NCBI GenBank assembly: GCA_019677205.1
Contig: JAAMXY010004291.1
Coordinates: 86,704-150,703, forward strand
DNA: 64,000 nt
Reading direction: 5' to 3'
Source of the DNA: Pinguiococcus pyrenoidosus
Taxonomy: Eukaryota; Sar; Pinguiophyceae; Pinguiochrysidales; Pinguiochrysidaceae
How positions within the stretch are numbered: the first letter of the stretch is position 1; each line of letters starts with the position of its first letter. Under the pieces are notes generated by a model. That model made no database searches, was not told where the DNA came from, and saw nothing but the letters and a program-made list of their open reading frames with translations. The translations under genes and the position numbers were made by a program. Positions 31,228 through 41,146 of the stretch are shown here, in pieces.

Positions 31228-32983
31228 ATGCTGTCGAAGATTCGCCGAAAGCTTTCCCTGCGCTCGAGGACCTCCACTGAGGATCCGCACCACGCCACTC
31301 GGGATGGTGGAGGGGTGCAAGAGGCAGATGGTGAGAATGAAGGCAAGGTAGCGAAAGCGGCTGCGGAAGCGCCGCCAGCCGAAGAACCGACCTTGCCCCA
31401 CCAAATTGAAGAGGAGGCCAATGATCCGCCCACGACCACTTCGGATGCTGCAGCTTCCGAGGCGCTTCCCGAGGGTAAGACTTTGGTGTGTAGTAGTCCT
31501 TGGGTCTTCAATGAATGATGACATCATTGAACTCGGCAACTGTAGAAAAAGCAGCTCAAGACACGGCAGAGTCCGCCGCAGCCGTCCAGCTTGCGGAAAA
31601 GGATGCGGAAGCGGTACCCAGCACAAATGATGCGACAACGTCGCCAGCGCCCAGTCTCGCTCGAGAGGAGGAGTCAGAAAATCGCTCAGCTCCCACAAGC
31701 GCTGCAGAGCCGCGAACGACGTCGGACGCACCTGCGGACCCGCTCCCGCAAGCGCAGCCCGATGACGAGCAGCCACTGCCCATGGACGAAGGCGGCGGCG
31801 ACCCGACCGCCGCTAGCCAGGAGCCGCTCTTGGCGGATGGTGGCGCAGCTGAGAGCTCCGGGGAAGGCATGCAAAGGGATTCGGCAAGCACGCCCGATGG
31901 TGACGCGAGGGAGCCCGCCGTGGAGATGGACGAGGCCATGGCCAACAAGCCTCCTGCCGAAGAGCCTCGCGCAGCACAAGACACGGGTTTGACTCCATTG
32001 GACGCATCCCTGACGGAGCCGGCTCTCGAGGACGACGACGAAGACACGAGCCCTCTAACCAGGGAGGGCCGAAAGAGCCTCGGCTTGCGGCTGCTGAAGC
32101 GCAGTCCGTCTTGCGAGGAGATCGAGACGGTGTTCGAGTGGCTGTCTTGGACGCCACCATCCGAATCGGCGCTGGGTAAGAGCCTGGTAACCCGCTTTCC
32201 GGCGGCACTTCCGGGCCAGGCGGTGATGTCTCGGGTCGTGGCGATGCTGCATGAGGAGTATGGCATGACCGGAGAGAACACGCTGTATGGCAACTCGATC
32301 TGCAGCGACGAGATCAACAACGAGACGGGGGACATGAGCGACTTGTTCCGCTTGTACTTCGGAGAGATCTTCCCTCTCGGAGGCATCTCTGGTGTCCCCT
32401 TTGCGGGGAAGACGGGCTTCTCGGCCTTCTCGCACCACGTGCCAGAGAACGGGAACATCTTCATCCTCTTCGGGCCCCACGTCGGCATCTCCCATCTCGG
32501 AGAGATGGGCAAGTACCTGCGCGTTGGCCAGCGCTCCTGCTCCACGGCATGCGGCGCTGTAATCGGCGCCTACGAGCAATGCCTCAAGGGCATCCACGGC
32601 GAGGCGTATGCGGACGAATTTGACATGCAGCAGAGCTGGCTGCGTGATCAGCTCTTTCCCCACACCAAGCGCATCTCGGAAAGCGAGTACCCGATGGCGG
32701 CTCTTGCACATCAGGTATGGCCTTTTGGGAATGCACCGTCACACTCGCATGGGTTCTAAGAGGGGTTCTACAAATCTGGGAGAAGGGATACGAGATCGTG
32801 GAGAATGCCATTGAGCAAGTTGTCAACACCAAGTTCGGCCAAGGCTATCTGGTGCTCCTCGGCGGCATCCAGATCAACCTCGCGTCGCCGTACCAAGATC
32901 ACTTCCTGCCGCTCATGTTCCAGGTCCGCCGCGAGGGCGAAGAGCCCAAGGACTTGCTCAAGCTGCTCAGCTGGAAGCACTGA
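31228..32983 (+). CDS. LCIB-type (theta-class) carbonic anhydrase, copy 1, with long acidic N-terminus
   Basis: Exons 31228-31474, 31546-32714 and 32786-32983; 537 residues. The first ~290 residues are Ala/Glu/Asp/Pro-rich and look disordered; no signal peptide is visible. The LCIB domain begins near SLGLRLLKRSPSCEEIETVF and holds NSICSDEINNETGDMSDLFR, GISGVPFAGKTGFSAF, ILFGPHVGIS and STACGAVIGAYEQC. The Cys of ICSDE, the His of GPHVGIS and the Cys of STACGA correspond to the Cys-His-Cys zinc site, and the Asp and Arg of CSDE...LFR to the Asp-Arg dyad of the beta-CA-like fold. LCIB proteins interconvert CO2 and bicarbonate in algal CO2-concentrating mechanisms. This copy is the upstream member of a tandem pair, separated by ~370 nt, and lacks the plastid leader of copy 2. 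Confidence 0.9.
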
Positions 32984-33349
32984 GCGACACGTGAGATGCG
33001 ATGACCAGATGAAATCAAGAAGAGACGCGCGGCCTTGGCATAGACAGAAAATGAAGAGAGAGGGGATCGGGTGGTCCAGAACTACCTTTTGTGTCTTGAT
33101 CGCTTTTCTCCGTCTCCGATGGAGAAGACACTCTGCGGCGGCAACGATGAGAGTCCTGGGCAGCTCGCTTCGACGCTCTCCTCAGATCGCCGTGACGAAA
33201 GGCGGCAACGTAGCTTGGTCGTGTGCATGGGTATATAGATGAGCTAGCTTGACTGTATCAAAGCAAAGTACGTATTCCAAATCTTGGCTTTTGCGCAGTT
33301 GACGCCAAAGCCTCGGCCAAATCGCGCCGGACGCGTCCCATGCGTCAAA
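32984..33349. other. Intergenic between the tandem LCIB genes
   Basis: LCIB-1 3' side and LCIB-2 promoter side. No gene or obvious motif recognised. Confidence 0.5.
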
Positions 33350-34407
33350 ATGCGCGTCTTTCTGGGCCTGACGCTCCTCATGCTTTGCACCAGCCTTCGG
33401 GTGCGCGTGCACATGAGCAGCAGCCGCAGCGACCAACGCGCTGGGCGGCAAAGCTGCACTTCTGACCGCAGCTGCCAAGATACGGCTCTGGTAAATCGGC
33501 AGACCGTCACGCTGAGTCTGCTCACGCAGCTCGCAAGCGTGTCGCGAGCGCGTGCTGTCCTCGCGCGCGAGCAAGAGCTGGAGGCCGCAGTGGAAACCGT
33601 GCTGAAAAGGCACTTCTCCGGCGCTCTGGCCGGACGCGAAGTCGTTGCTCGGACAGTCGAGACGCTCAAAAGGAAGTACGGCGTGACTGGTCGCAACACG
33701 CTGTACGGAAGTTCCCTCTGTAGTGACGAGATCAACAACGAGACCGGCGACATGAACGACCTGTTCCGCCTGTACTTTGGGGAGATTTTCCCTCTGGGGG
33801 GCATCTCGGGCGTTCCCTTTGCCGGCAAGACGGGCTTCTCGGCTTTCTCGAATCACGTGCCCGACAACGGAAACGCCTTTGTCCTCTTCGGTCCGCACGT
33901 GGGGATCTCGCACGCGGGCGAAGTGGGGAAGTACATGCGAATAGGGCAGCATGTGGACTCGACGGCGTGTGGCGCCATGGTCAAGGCCTACCAGCAATGC
34001 CTTGAAGGCATGCATGGGCAGGCGTACAACGACGAGTACGACATGCAGCAGAGCTGGCTGCGAGACCAGTTGTATCCGCATGTCAAGCGGATATCGGAGA
34101 GCGAGGAGCCCATGGCAGCCCTGGCGCATCAGGTATTGGTGGTGCCGTGCTCTGCAACTTCGATGCGTCCCTTTTGCTCGGAAGCTCATGAGCGTGAGCG
34201 CATTTCTTTCGAGCGCAGGCTTACGAGATCGTGGAGGGAGCCGTCGAACGAATTGTGAACACAAAATTCGGTGGCGGGAACCTGGTTCTCCTCGGCGGCA
34301 TTCAGATCAATCTTCAGCCTCCGTATCGAGACCAGTTCGTCCCGAAGATGCTGCAAGTTCGCCGCGAGGGCGAGCCACCCATTGACCTGCTGGACGTGCT
34401 CTGCTAG
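33350..34407 (+). CDS. LCIB-type (theta-class) carbonic anhydrase, copy 2, plastid-type leader
   Basis: Exons 33350-34132 and 34219-34407; 323 residues. The intron position (after ALAHQ) is identical to the last intron of copy 1, showing tandem duplication. The N-terminus MRVFLGLTLLMLCTSLRVRV, then HMSSSRSD, is a signal peptide plus basic transit-like stretch. The LCIB domain has SSLCSDEINNETGDMNDLFR, GISGVPFAGKTGFSAF, VLFGPHVGIS and STACGAMVKAYQQC, so the Cys-His-Cys zinc ligands and the Asp/Arg pair are intact. It ends in LLGGIQINLQPPYRDQFVPK, again paralleling copy 1. A plastid (stroma or pyrenoid-side) carbonic anhydrase is inferred. Residues 24-100 resemble the N-terminal part of the neighbouring SOUL protein rather than LCIB copy 1. 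Confidence 0.92.
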
Positions 34408-34840
34408 GGGAAGATGAATTGGAGGATTCGAAGTACTCGCATGAGATGGGGGAATCGGTGACGCTGGTGTGAAAGGGAGGCGCGGACGCCTTCACAAGGC
34501 TAGAAGCAGCGGATCGTATCGAATTGCACCTCGGCTACTGCGGCATCTGCTCGCAGCTTTTCCACGCAGCACCCTGACAGCGGCGCCTGCTTCTGAAGAA
34601 CCCTGCGGCGCATGTACATTGTCACAGAGTCTCCCTTTCAGGAGATCTTTCAGGAGATCTTTCAGGAGCGCTCTTCATGTCAGGCTTCCGCAACGACGCG
34701 TCAACCCAAGTTTACATGCGCTCTTCCACATCTATTCACCTGATTCATAGGCGAATAAGGCTGGGAGAGTTCGGAAGGGCTGGCAACAGTTTCTGCTGCG
34801 CCGCACAAGCAGCGTTTCTGCGGCACTGAGTGACTCCACG
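34408..34840. other. Intergenic between LCIB-2 and the SOUL gene
   Basis: Contains a short direct repeat (TTTCAGGAGATC, about three units at 34636-34668) in the SOUL promoter side. No gene seen. Confidence 0.5.
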
Positions 34841-36415
34841 ATGCGCGTTCTTCTCCTGGCGACGCTTCTCGTGCTGTGCGCGGGCTTCCGCGTGCCGGTG
34901 CGGATGAGCAGCGCCGGCAAGGACCAGCGCGCTACGTGGCAGAGCCTCGTTCGGCGGCTCAGCCGCCCAGACATCTCGCTGGTGGAGCGCCAGACGCTCA
35001 CGCTGGACCTGCTGAAGCAGGCCCCAGACGTGTCCGAGGCGCTCGCGAAGGCTGTGCGCGAGCGAGACATCGAGTCCCTGGTGGAGGACGATCCGGAGGG
35101 ACAGGAGATTCTGGAAGGCGTCAAAGCCGTCAGGTACGCTCGAGACGATCTGGGGGACTGAAGAAGGATGCATACTCTTTCTCAAATGCGACGCGACGCG
35201 GCACTGTGCCTTTGTTTTTTTTTGGAAAAGGCGTCAGATCCTCGAGGATATTCTGCCGGACTTGCAAGATCGCGCGCCCGAGATCCCCACGAGACTCGCG
35301 AAGGCTCTGCGGAGCGCCAGGGAGTCGAAGCAGGCGCCCACCGCCGCGGACTTCCGGCAGATCCAGTCCGCTTTGGCGGAGCTGACCCCGGCGCGGCTTC
35401 AGGAGGTTCTGGATGCCGCGCGGGAGGAGATCAGCAACGTCTTCGAGCCGATTCCGTACAACCTGGAGACGCCGGGCTACGAGGTTCTCGCGCGCTCCAT
35501 GGGCTGGGACTCCGGTGGCAAGCCTTTCGACGGCTACGAGATCCGCCGGTATGAAGACTACGTGGCCGCCGCTGCCGCGCTTGGGGGAGCGGAAGATGTG
35601 GAGATGGAGCTCGAAGCCTCGGGAGAAGGCTTCAACAAGCTGGCGGACTACATCTTCGGTGGCAACCAAGCGAACGTGCAGCTCGCCATGACCGTGCCCG
35701 TTGAGATGTCCTTCCCCGGGGATGAGATGCGCTTTCCTCTGCCCAAAAGGTGGGTCCTCGCCTTGTTCTCCGTGACGTGGTCCGCAGGAGCAATCTCTCA
35801 TTTGATGCCCGATTCCCGCAACGCAGCTCGGTGGACTCCGTCGATCTGGCTCCGAAGCCCAAGGACGAATCGGGGGTGCGGGTGGTGACGCAGGCCTCTC
35901 GCACCCTCGCGGTCCGCCGCTTCCCGGGGATCGCCACCAGTCAGGAGGTTCAGCGTCAGCTCAGCGCCCTCAAGATCGAGCTGGTCGAGGACAAGCTGAT
36001 GAGCATCGACGAGGCCGAGGCAGCGTCCTATTCGGTCTTTCAGTACAATCCGCCCTACACGCTGCCATGGGTTCGCACGAATGAGGTGGTGGTGGAGATC
36101 TCGTGGCGCGAGGGAGGCAGTGCTCCCCCGGCTGCAGCGGAGGGATCTGCGGTCGCATCAGCTCCCACTGATCCTGCGGACGCCGTGACGATGCAGGCTG
36201 CGGAGGCCGCGGCGGTGGCAATCGCTGAGGAAGAAGTCGCGGAGATGATCGAGCTATTGGTGGACAGCGAAGAAGACATCAGTGTTGATGCCGGCGACGC
36301 CGAGGACGTCGACGGGGCTCCTGTCGACGACGCGATGCTCGTCGAGGACGCGATGCTCGACGAAGACGATGTCAACGAGGAGGACGGCATCAACACTTCC
36401 GGTCAGGGGATCTAA
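34841..36415 (+). CDS. SOUL haem-binding family protein, plastid-type leader
   Basis: Exons 34841-35133, 35231-35749 and 35827-36415; 466 residues. The leader MRVLLLATLLVLCAG then FRVPVRMSS is a signal peptide with Phe at the predicted cleavage point, typical of complex-plastid import. A helical region of ~110 residues follows, then the SOUL domain: PGYEVLARSMGWDSG, FDGYEIRRYEDYVAA, GFNKLADYIFGGNQANVQLA and MTVPVEMSFPGDEM, continuing after the intron with VRVVTQASRTLAVRRFPGIA and the C-terminal YNPPYTLPWVRTNEVVVEI. SOUL/HBP proteins bind haem or tetrapyrroles; chloroplast members bind porphyrins and help plastid haem handling. The last ~100 residues are acidic, Ala/Asp/Glu/Val-rich repeats (VDDAMLVEDAMLDEDDV). 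The first ~100 residues are homologous to those of LCIB-2. Confidence 0.9.
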
Positions 36416-36475
36416 GGGCTTGCCAAGCTTCGCGAGTTTCGAAGACGTTCGTCGCAGAAGACTGAGCAGTGTCCT

Positions 36476-36982
36476 TTAGTTCACGTATCTCTGCATTGCG
36501 ATGGCCAAAGCAGCACCCAAGCATGCAAACACGGCTCCTTGCCACACGAACCGCGACCACCTTACCACGAAGGGGTCTTCTTTCACCACCATCTCGTCGA
36601 AGCCCGTGCGGCTGTCGTGTTCTCTCCGGAGGCTGCAGGACTGCAGGCAGCCCAGCAGCACTTCTGCTGTTGTGAAGATCTTCGCCTCTATCAGGTGGCC
36701 TCCGATGCACTTTCCGTCCTTGTCGCTAAGCGTGATGTGGATGTGGAGCCCATCGACGGACAAGGTGCCGACCAGCGAGGTGATCTCATGGCAGCCCCGC
36801 ACGGTGACGATCTCATTCTTGTTCTCCGCCGTGGCGTGAGCCAGCCGAATCTTGGCCTCGGTCACGCTGCCCACCGTGGTGGCAACAAAGGCGCCACGGG
36901 GCTGCTGCTCACTCACCCAGGAGCGGAAGCTGCTCATGATCTCGTCCCCAGGAACCAAGCGGAGGGCGTGGAATGTCGCCAT
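36476..36982 (-). CDS. PPC/DUF296-domain protein with C-terminal membrane anchor
   Basis: Single exon, 168 residues. The PPC (DUF296) fold is clear: MATFHALRLVPGDEIMSSFR, GAFVATTVGSVTEAKIRLAH, HEITSLVGTLSVDGLHIHIT, then LSDKDGKCIGGHLIEAKIFT. In plants this domain follows AT-hooks in nuclear AHL proteins, while bacterial and archaeal forms are free-standing trimers with a His-containing metal site. No AT-hook is present here. Instead the C-terminus ends in WQGAVFACLGAALAIAMQRY, a predicted single membrane helix, suggesting a tail-anchored form. Function is unknown. The gene is divergent from ARPC1. Confidence 0.82.
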   Translation of the reverse strand: MATFHALRLVPGDEIMSSFRSWVSEQQPRGAFVATTVGSVTEAKIRLAHATAENKNEIVTVRGCHEITSLVGTLSVDGLHIHITLSDKDGKCIGGHLIEAKIFTTAEVLLGCLQSCSLRREHDSRTGFDEMVVKEDPFVVRWSRFVWQGAVFACLGAALAIAMQRYVN

Positions 36983-37540
36983 CGTCAGAAGTGCTTCCGC
37001 GCCCCTCGCGCGAGCGTTTCGCTTGGATCGGCTGCAACTGAATCCCGGGGTTGGCGGTCAGCGCTTAGGCGGACCGAGACGGCATCTCTCTGCCTCTCTC
37101 GATCCGTCTTGTCTACGCGCTTCTGCAGCGGCGCACCAAAGATCATGTGAAGCTGTGAGGCTTATTTGGCCAAAGCATGAGGATCTTCCTGTGACATTGG
37201 ATTTGGCCAATTGGAGCCACGGAAGAAATCCGTTGTTGACGCCATACATGGTTGCCAATCGACAAGGGGTGCACCCAAAGCAGATATTCCGAGAACTGGC
37301 ATGGATATCATGGTGAATATATGTTTCCCAGTTCCGATGTTTTGACAGAGTACGATCAAAAATACATTTTGAAACTAGTGCAATCTTCGACAAGAATCCG
37401 GTAGGGCGGTACCGTGCTCGCGGGGGTTACAGGTCCCACAAGTCAGCAGACAGTGCGAGAGCGCGCGCCTCCCGTACACGTTCGCACTGCCTGCTTGGTC
37501 AACTCAGACCTGGACTCTCTCGCTACGGCGCTGCGCAAAG
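36983..37540. other. Intergenic, divergent promoter (PPC gene / ARPC1)
   Basis: Contains a palindromic CCAATTGG near 37207 and a moderately AT-rich stretch at 37310-37385. No gene seen. Confidence 0.5.
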
Positions 37541-38982
37541 ATGGCGGAGAAGCATCAGCTGGTGGCGCCGCTGCAGGGCATCTCCTGCCACTGTTGGAAC
37601 GGAGACCAGTCATGTGAGTTCGGAGTAGAGAGCGATTGTCCGGCGGCCGTCGACATGAGAGTCCCGTCGGATGCCCTCGCATCTTTGGATGGCGGGAAGG
37701 GCAGCGTGGAAGAGCAATGGAGAACAGAGGAAACCCATCGCAAAGCTGCACCGAAGTCAAAGTACCGCGGCATCACCGTTGCGATCGGCAGAAAGCTAAC
37801 AGCTGCGACTTTCCGCCGCAGGTCTTGCGATCTCTCCCAATGACAACAGCATGCAGATCTACGAGGCGTCCACGTGGACGAAGGTTGCCGACCTGGACGA
37901 GCATGACTTGCAGGTCAGCGGGATCGACTGGTGTCCGCACACCAACAAGATCGTGACGGCCTCGCACGACCGGAACGCGTTCGTGTGGTCTTGGAACGCG
38001 GAGGAGCAGCGGTGGAAGCCCTCGCTTGTGATCCTGCGGATCGACCGAGCGGCCTTGGATGTCAAGTGGTCCCCCGATGGCATGAAGTTCGCGGTGTCCA
38101 GCGGGGCGAAGTGCGTTCCCATCTGTCACTACGAGCAGGAGAACGACTGGTGGGTCTCGAAGATGGTCAAGAAGCATAAGTCCACCGTGACCTGCTTGAG
38201 CTGGCACCCGTCCTCGCAGCTCATCGCTACGGGATCGACGGACTTCAAGTGCCGCGTGATCTCCGCCTTTGTCGCCGGCGTCGACGCCGAGCAGCAGAGC
38301 GGTCCTTTTGCCGAAGTGATGCCTTTCGGGGAGGTGTATGCCGAGTTCAATTGCCAGGGCTGGGTGCAGGGCGTCTGCTGGTCTCCCAGCGGTGATGCCC
38401 TGGCGTACTGCGGCCAGGACTCGTCTCTGCAGGTTGTGCACTTCGGAGGAGCGCAGCCGGTGGAGCGTTCGATCCGATTCGGGCAGCTCCCGCTGAGCTG
38501 CCTGACCTTCCTGAGCGAGAACTGCATTGTTGGCGGTGGCCACGAGATGAACCCGATGGTCTTCACGGGCGGAGCCTCCGACGGGTGGCACTTTGACAAG
38601 ATGGTCGACGTCAAGGAGGAAAAGGCATCGTCGTCCCAGGCGGACAGCGGCGTCTCGGCCGCGCGAGCGCGATTCCAGGCGATGGCAAAGCGCGGCAACG
38701 ACAGCAAGAAGGTAAGCGTGCCAAATCCAGAATCTCTTGAGCTGAGGAACGAGGGGGACGTGGAGATTCATATGTCATCTCTCATCTCATCCCATCCACT
38801 CTTCTCCGGTCCTCTCACTCTTCGGTTCCTTTACTCTCGCGCAGGAGACGGAAATCTGGACGCAGCATGCTTCTGCCATCACCTGCATCCAGCGCATGGG
38901 ATCACCCGGCGACGCGGCATACAACAAGTTTAGCACCAGCGCTTGCGATGGCCGTGTTGTGGTGTGGAATCTCCCGAGCTAG
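37541..38982 (+). CDS. ARPC1: Arp2/3 complex subunit 1 (ARPC1, WD40)
   Basis: Exons 37541-37613, 37822-38711 and 38845-38982; 366 residues, the normal ARPC1 length. The start HQLVAPLQGISCHCWNGDQS joined to CLAISPNDNSMQIYE matches ARPC1 exactly in layout. WD repeats follow: HDLQVSGIDWCPHTNKIVTA, RIDRAALDVKWSPDGMKFAV, VCICHYEQENDWWVSK-type repeat 3 (here VPICHYEQENDWWVSKMVKK), KSTVTCLSWHPSSQLIATGS, WVQGVCWSPSGDALAYCGQD, and a last repeat with ACDGRVVVWNLPS. ARPC1 is the beta-propeller subunit that holds the Arp2/3 actin nucleator together. The typical variable insert before the last blade is Ser/Lys-rich here and carries the second intron. Confidence 0.96.
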
Positions 38983-38999
38983 GCATAGACCCTGCGTAG

Positions 39000-39752
39000 C
39001 TACGTCCTCGGGACTGCGGTCGGTTCGTCCGCCTCTACGTCATCAACTGCTTTCGAGCGTGCTCTCTTTCTCCGCCTCTTTCTGTGCAAGCCCTTGCGCC
39101 GCAGATCCTGCCGGACGTAGTTCTTGCTCACAGCGCTCCCGTCCATCTTCACCGTCTTCGCCGTGACCTGAATGCGGCGTCCCTTCCTGTGCGCTCCACC
39201 CGGGGCAACAGGACAATCCCCTTCGGCTGCCCTTTCGTCTGCCTTTGCTGCACCTTTGCCATACTTCGTGTCCCACCAGGTCCTCATCGGGATGGAGGCC
39301 ACTGGGCCACCGTCCGCGGCTCGCTTCCTCGAGTTGCGAGCCAGGACCGCTAGCGCAGCTGGCTCGGAGCCGCCTTCTCGCGAGCAGCTGCTCTGGCTAT
39401 CACCGGTCGCAGCTTTGTCCCCGTGTGGTGGCGCTGCCGTATCTCCGACACCCGAGGGAACCGCAAAGGGGTTGCTTGGCTGGCTTGGACGGCTGCTTCC
39501 TCCAACCTTCGCGCGCGCAGCAAGCGCCGAGCCGAGCTTCCTTGCCTCCTCACGGCCAGGCGCCATCTTCTTTCGTCCGGCTGATGCCATTGCTGCTAGT
39601 ACGCCTTGGGCTGGCTCGAGTGCCGTGCTATCATGTTCGCCGCGGGAGCCTGGGGTCATCCTGCCCTTCTTTGTGCCCCTGTTTTGCTCGCTATCATCTG
39701 CACGAAGGCCGCTTGGGTCCTTGCCAAGAACCACGTTCTCTACATGAGCCAT
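39000..39752 (-). CDS. Basic, probably nuclear protein of unknown function
   Basis: Single open frame, 250 residues from ATG 39752; an in-frame ATG lies further upstream. The chain is Ala/Gly/Ser/Arg-rich and probably disordered to about residue 150. Two better-defined segments follow: IPMRTWWDTKYGKGA and SAVSKNYVRQDLRRKGLHRK, then a strongly basic run. The second faintly recalls the NFVR-x-NL-x-K motif of Sld2/RecQL4 N-termini, but this is too weak to name the gene. The tail turns acidic after the basic run. It lies only 17 nt from the ARPC1 stop, so transcripts overlap tail to tail. I do not recognise a family. Confidence 0.5.
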   Translation of the reverse strand: MAHVENVVLGKDPSGLRADDSEQNRGTKKGRMTPGSRGEHDSTALEPAQGVLAAMASAGRKKMAPGREEARKLGSALAARAKVGGSSRPSQPSNPFAVPSGVGDTAAPPHGDKAATGDSQSSCSREGGSEPAALAVLARNSRKRAADGGPVASIPMRTWWDTKYGKGAAKADERAAEGDCPVAPGGAHRKGRRIQVTAKTVKMDGSAVSKNYVRQDLRRKGLHRKRRRKRARSKAVDDVEADEPTAVPRT

Positions 39753-40051
39753 GGATGACCGGACACCGCGCGTACCGGGCCCGCGATACCGCAGGAAAAG
39801 GCCTTCAATGCTGAGCGATCGATTCATACAGTTTTGGCGGGAAATTTCGAAGAAATGCCCGCGGTCACCCAAAATGCATCAAAGGTTCTCTGACTTCCTA
39901 GCTCGATCCGAAGACCAAACAAAGCGTGGACAGATCCGGCGCAGACGAACGACAGAGACGGGCCTGTGGGGACCGCCCAAGAGAGAGCCACAGAGAGGCG
40001 CGCAGGTCATCTGGCCGCATCTCGTCCAGGTGAATATTCCGTGCTAGGAGA

Positions 40052-40315
40052 ATGGCCGCCGACCGCTTCAACAAAGATCGGAGTTGGGAGTTCATCCAGA
40101 ACAAGTATGTGGGCACGGGGCATTCGGACATCACGAAGTATGAGTGGGCAACGAACATGCAGCGGGACACGTTGTCGTCGCACTTTGGTCACGCCGACAT
40201 GGTGATGTACATCGGAGTGGCGCAGAACGACTCGCACGGACGCGTCCGCTATCAGCTGCTGGAGAAAATGCTGCAGCCTTGCGGACCGCCGCCCGCGAAA
40301 GACGACGACGCCTGA
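40052..40315 (+). CDS. SF3B5: Splicing factor 3B subunit 5 (SF3b10)
   Basis: Single exon, 87 residues. The whole chain matches SF3B5: WEFIQNKYVGTGHSDITKYE, WATNMQRDTLSSHFGHADMV, GRVRYQLLEKMLQPCGPPP. SF3B5 is a small helical subunit of the SF3b complex of the U2 snRNP, which helps recognise the intron branch point. Length and ends are as in plants and animals (85-90 residues). Its conservation makes this one of the safest calls in the window. The start follows directly after a short 5' leader with no sign of an intron. Confidence 0.96.
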   Translation: MAADRFNKDRSWEFIQNKYVGTGHSDITKYEWATNMQRDTLSSHFGHADMVMYIGVAQNDSHGRVRYQLLEKMLQPCGPPPAKDDDA

Positions 40316-41146
40316 AGCGTCGGAGAAGCTTTGGGGATCTCTACCGCCGGAAGGCGTGGGCGAGTCCGCGTCAGTGTGCTCAGTGGCGCGGTGGGTGTAC
40401 ATAGAAGTGGCTTGGGATAGGAGTGGGATGATTCGCTCTTCGCCAAGGCGGATGGCGGATGGCGGATGGCGGATGGCGGATATCGACCGCAGCTTGCCCA
40501 TGCATGCCGAGGTCTTTCTGAGTGGCAGTGAAGGATTGCTTCTTGGGCGAGAGTACGAAGACGAGGCGCAGCATTCCTGTGAAACATGTGCCAGGGTAGA
40601 GGAGGCCGAGGGCGTCCTTTGTGATTTGTGATAACGATGCGGAAAAAGAAAGCATGCCTCTCTCACCACCGCTGCGACCTGGGCACATGCCGAAGGCTTC
40701 ATTCGGTTTGCGCACGGACTCCCATCACTTGGAAGTCTCATCCGATTGCATCTGCTTCAGCCCTTACCGCCTTGAGCGCTCGGAGCGTCCTGGTGATGGA
40801 CATGTCCGCGGCATCCGGCCCCCGTACACGCTGCGCTGCATCTCCAACGCGGCCTGCTCGTACGACGCTTGGGCGCCTGGAAGATTCTGCAGGTGCTGCT
40901 TCACGTAGGCGGCCCTCTCCCGCGGACGGGGCACTGGCTGGCAAAGGGCAATGCCTTCGTCATCCTCCGCGAGCTGCTCGGATGCTGCGCGTCTCCCGGC
41001 TTGGTCAGGAGAAAGAGACAGGGCAGTCCACCCGCGGACCCGGCAGCGTCATCATTGAAGGAATAGCCGACGAAGCGATGCGATGAATCTTTCGAGCGCA
41101 GCGCATCACTTTCGCCAGCGCTCCACGATCCAACGCCCCAACCCTC
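40316..41146. other. Intergenic with a 7-nt minisatellite and possible minus-strand exons
   Basis: SF3B5 3' side and the 3' side of a leftward membrane protein. It holds a GGCGGAT tandem array at 40447-40482. On the minus strand between about 41080 and 40770, coding-like pieces (for example RERAAYVKQHLQNLPGAQAS and DAADMSITRTLRALKA before a GTAAGG donor) might be exons of an unrecognised gene; I could not assemble one. Confidence 0.35.
40447..40482. repeat. 7-nt tandem repeat (GGCGGAT, five units)
   Basis: Perfect head-to-tail units of GGCGGAT about 130 nt after the SF3B5 stop. Confidence 0.9.
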
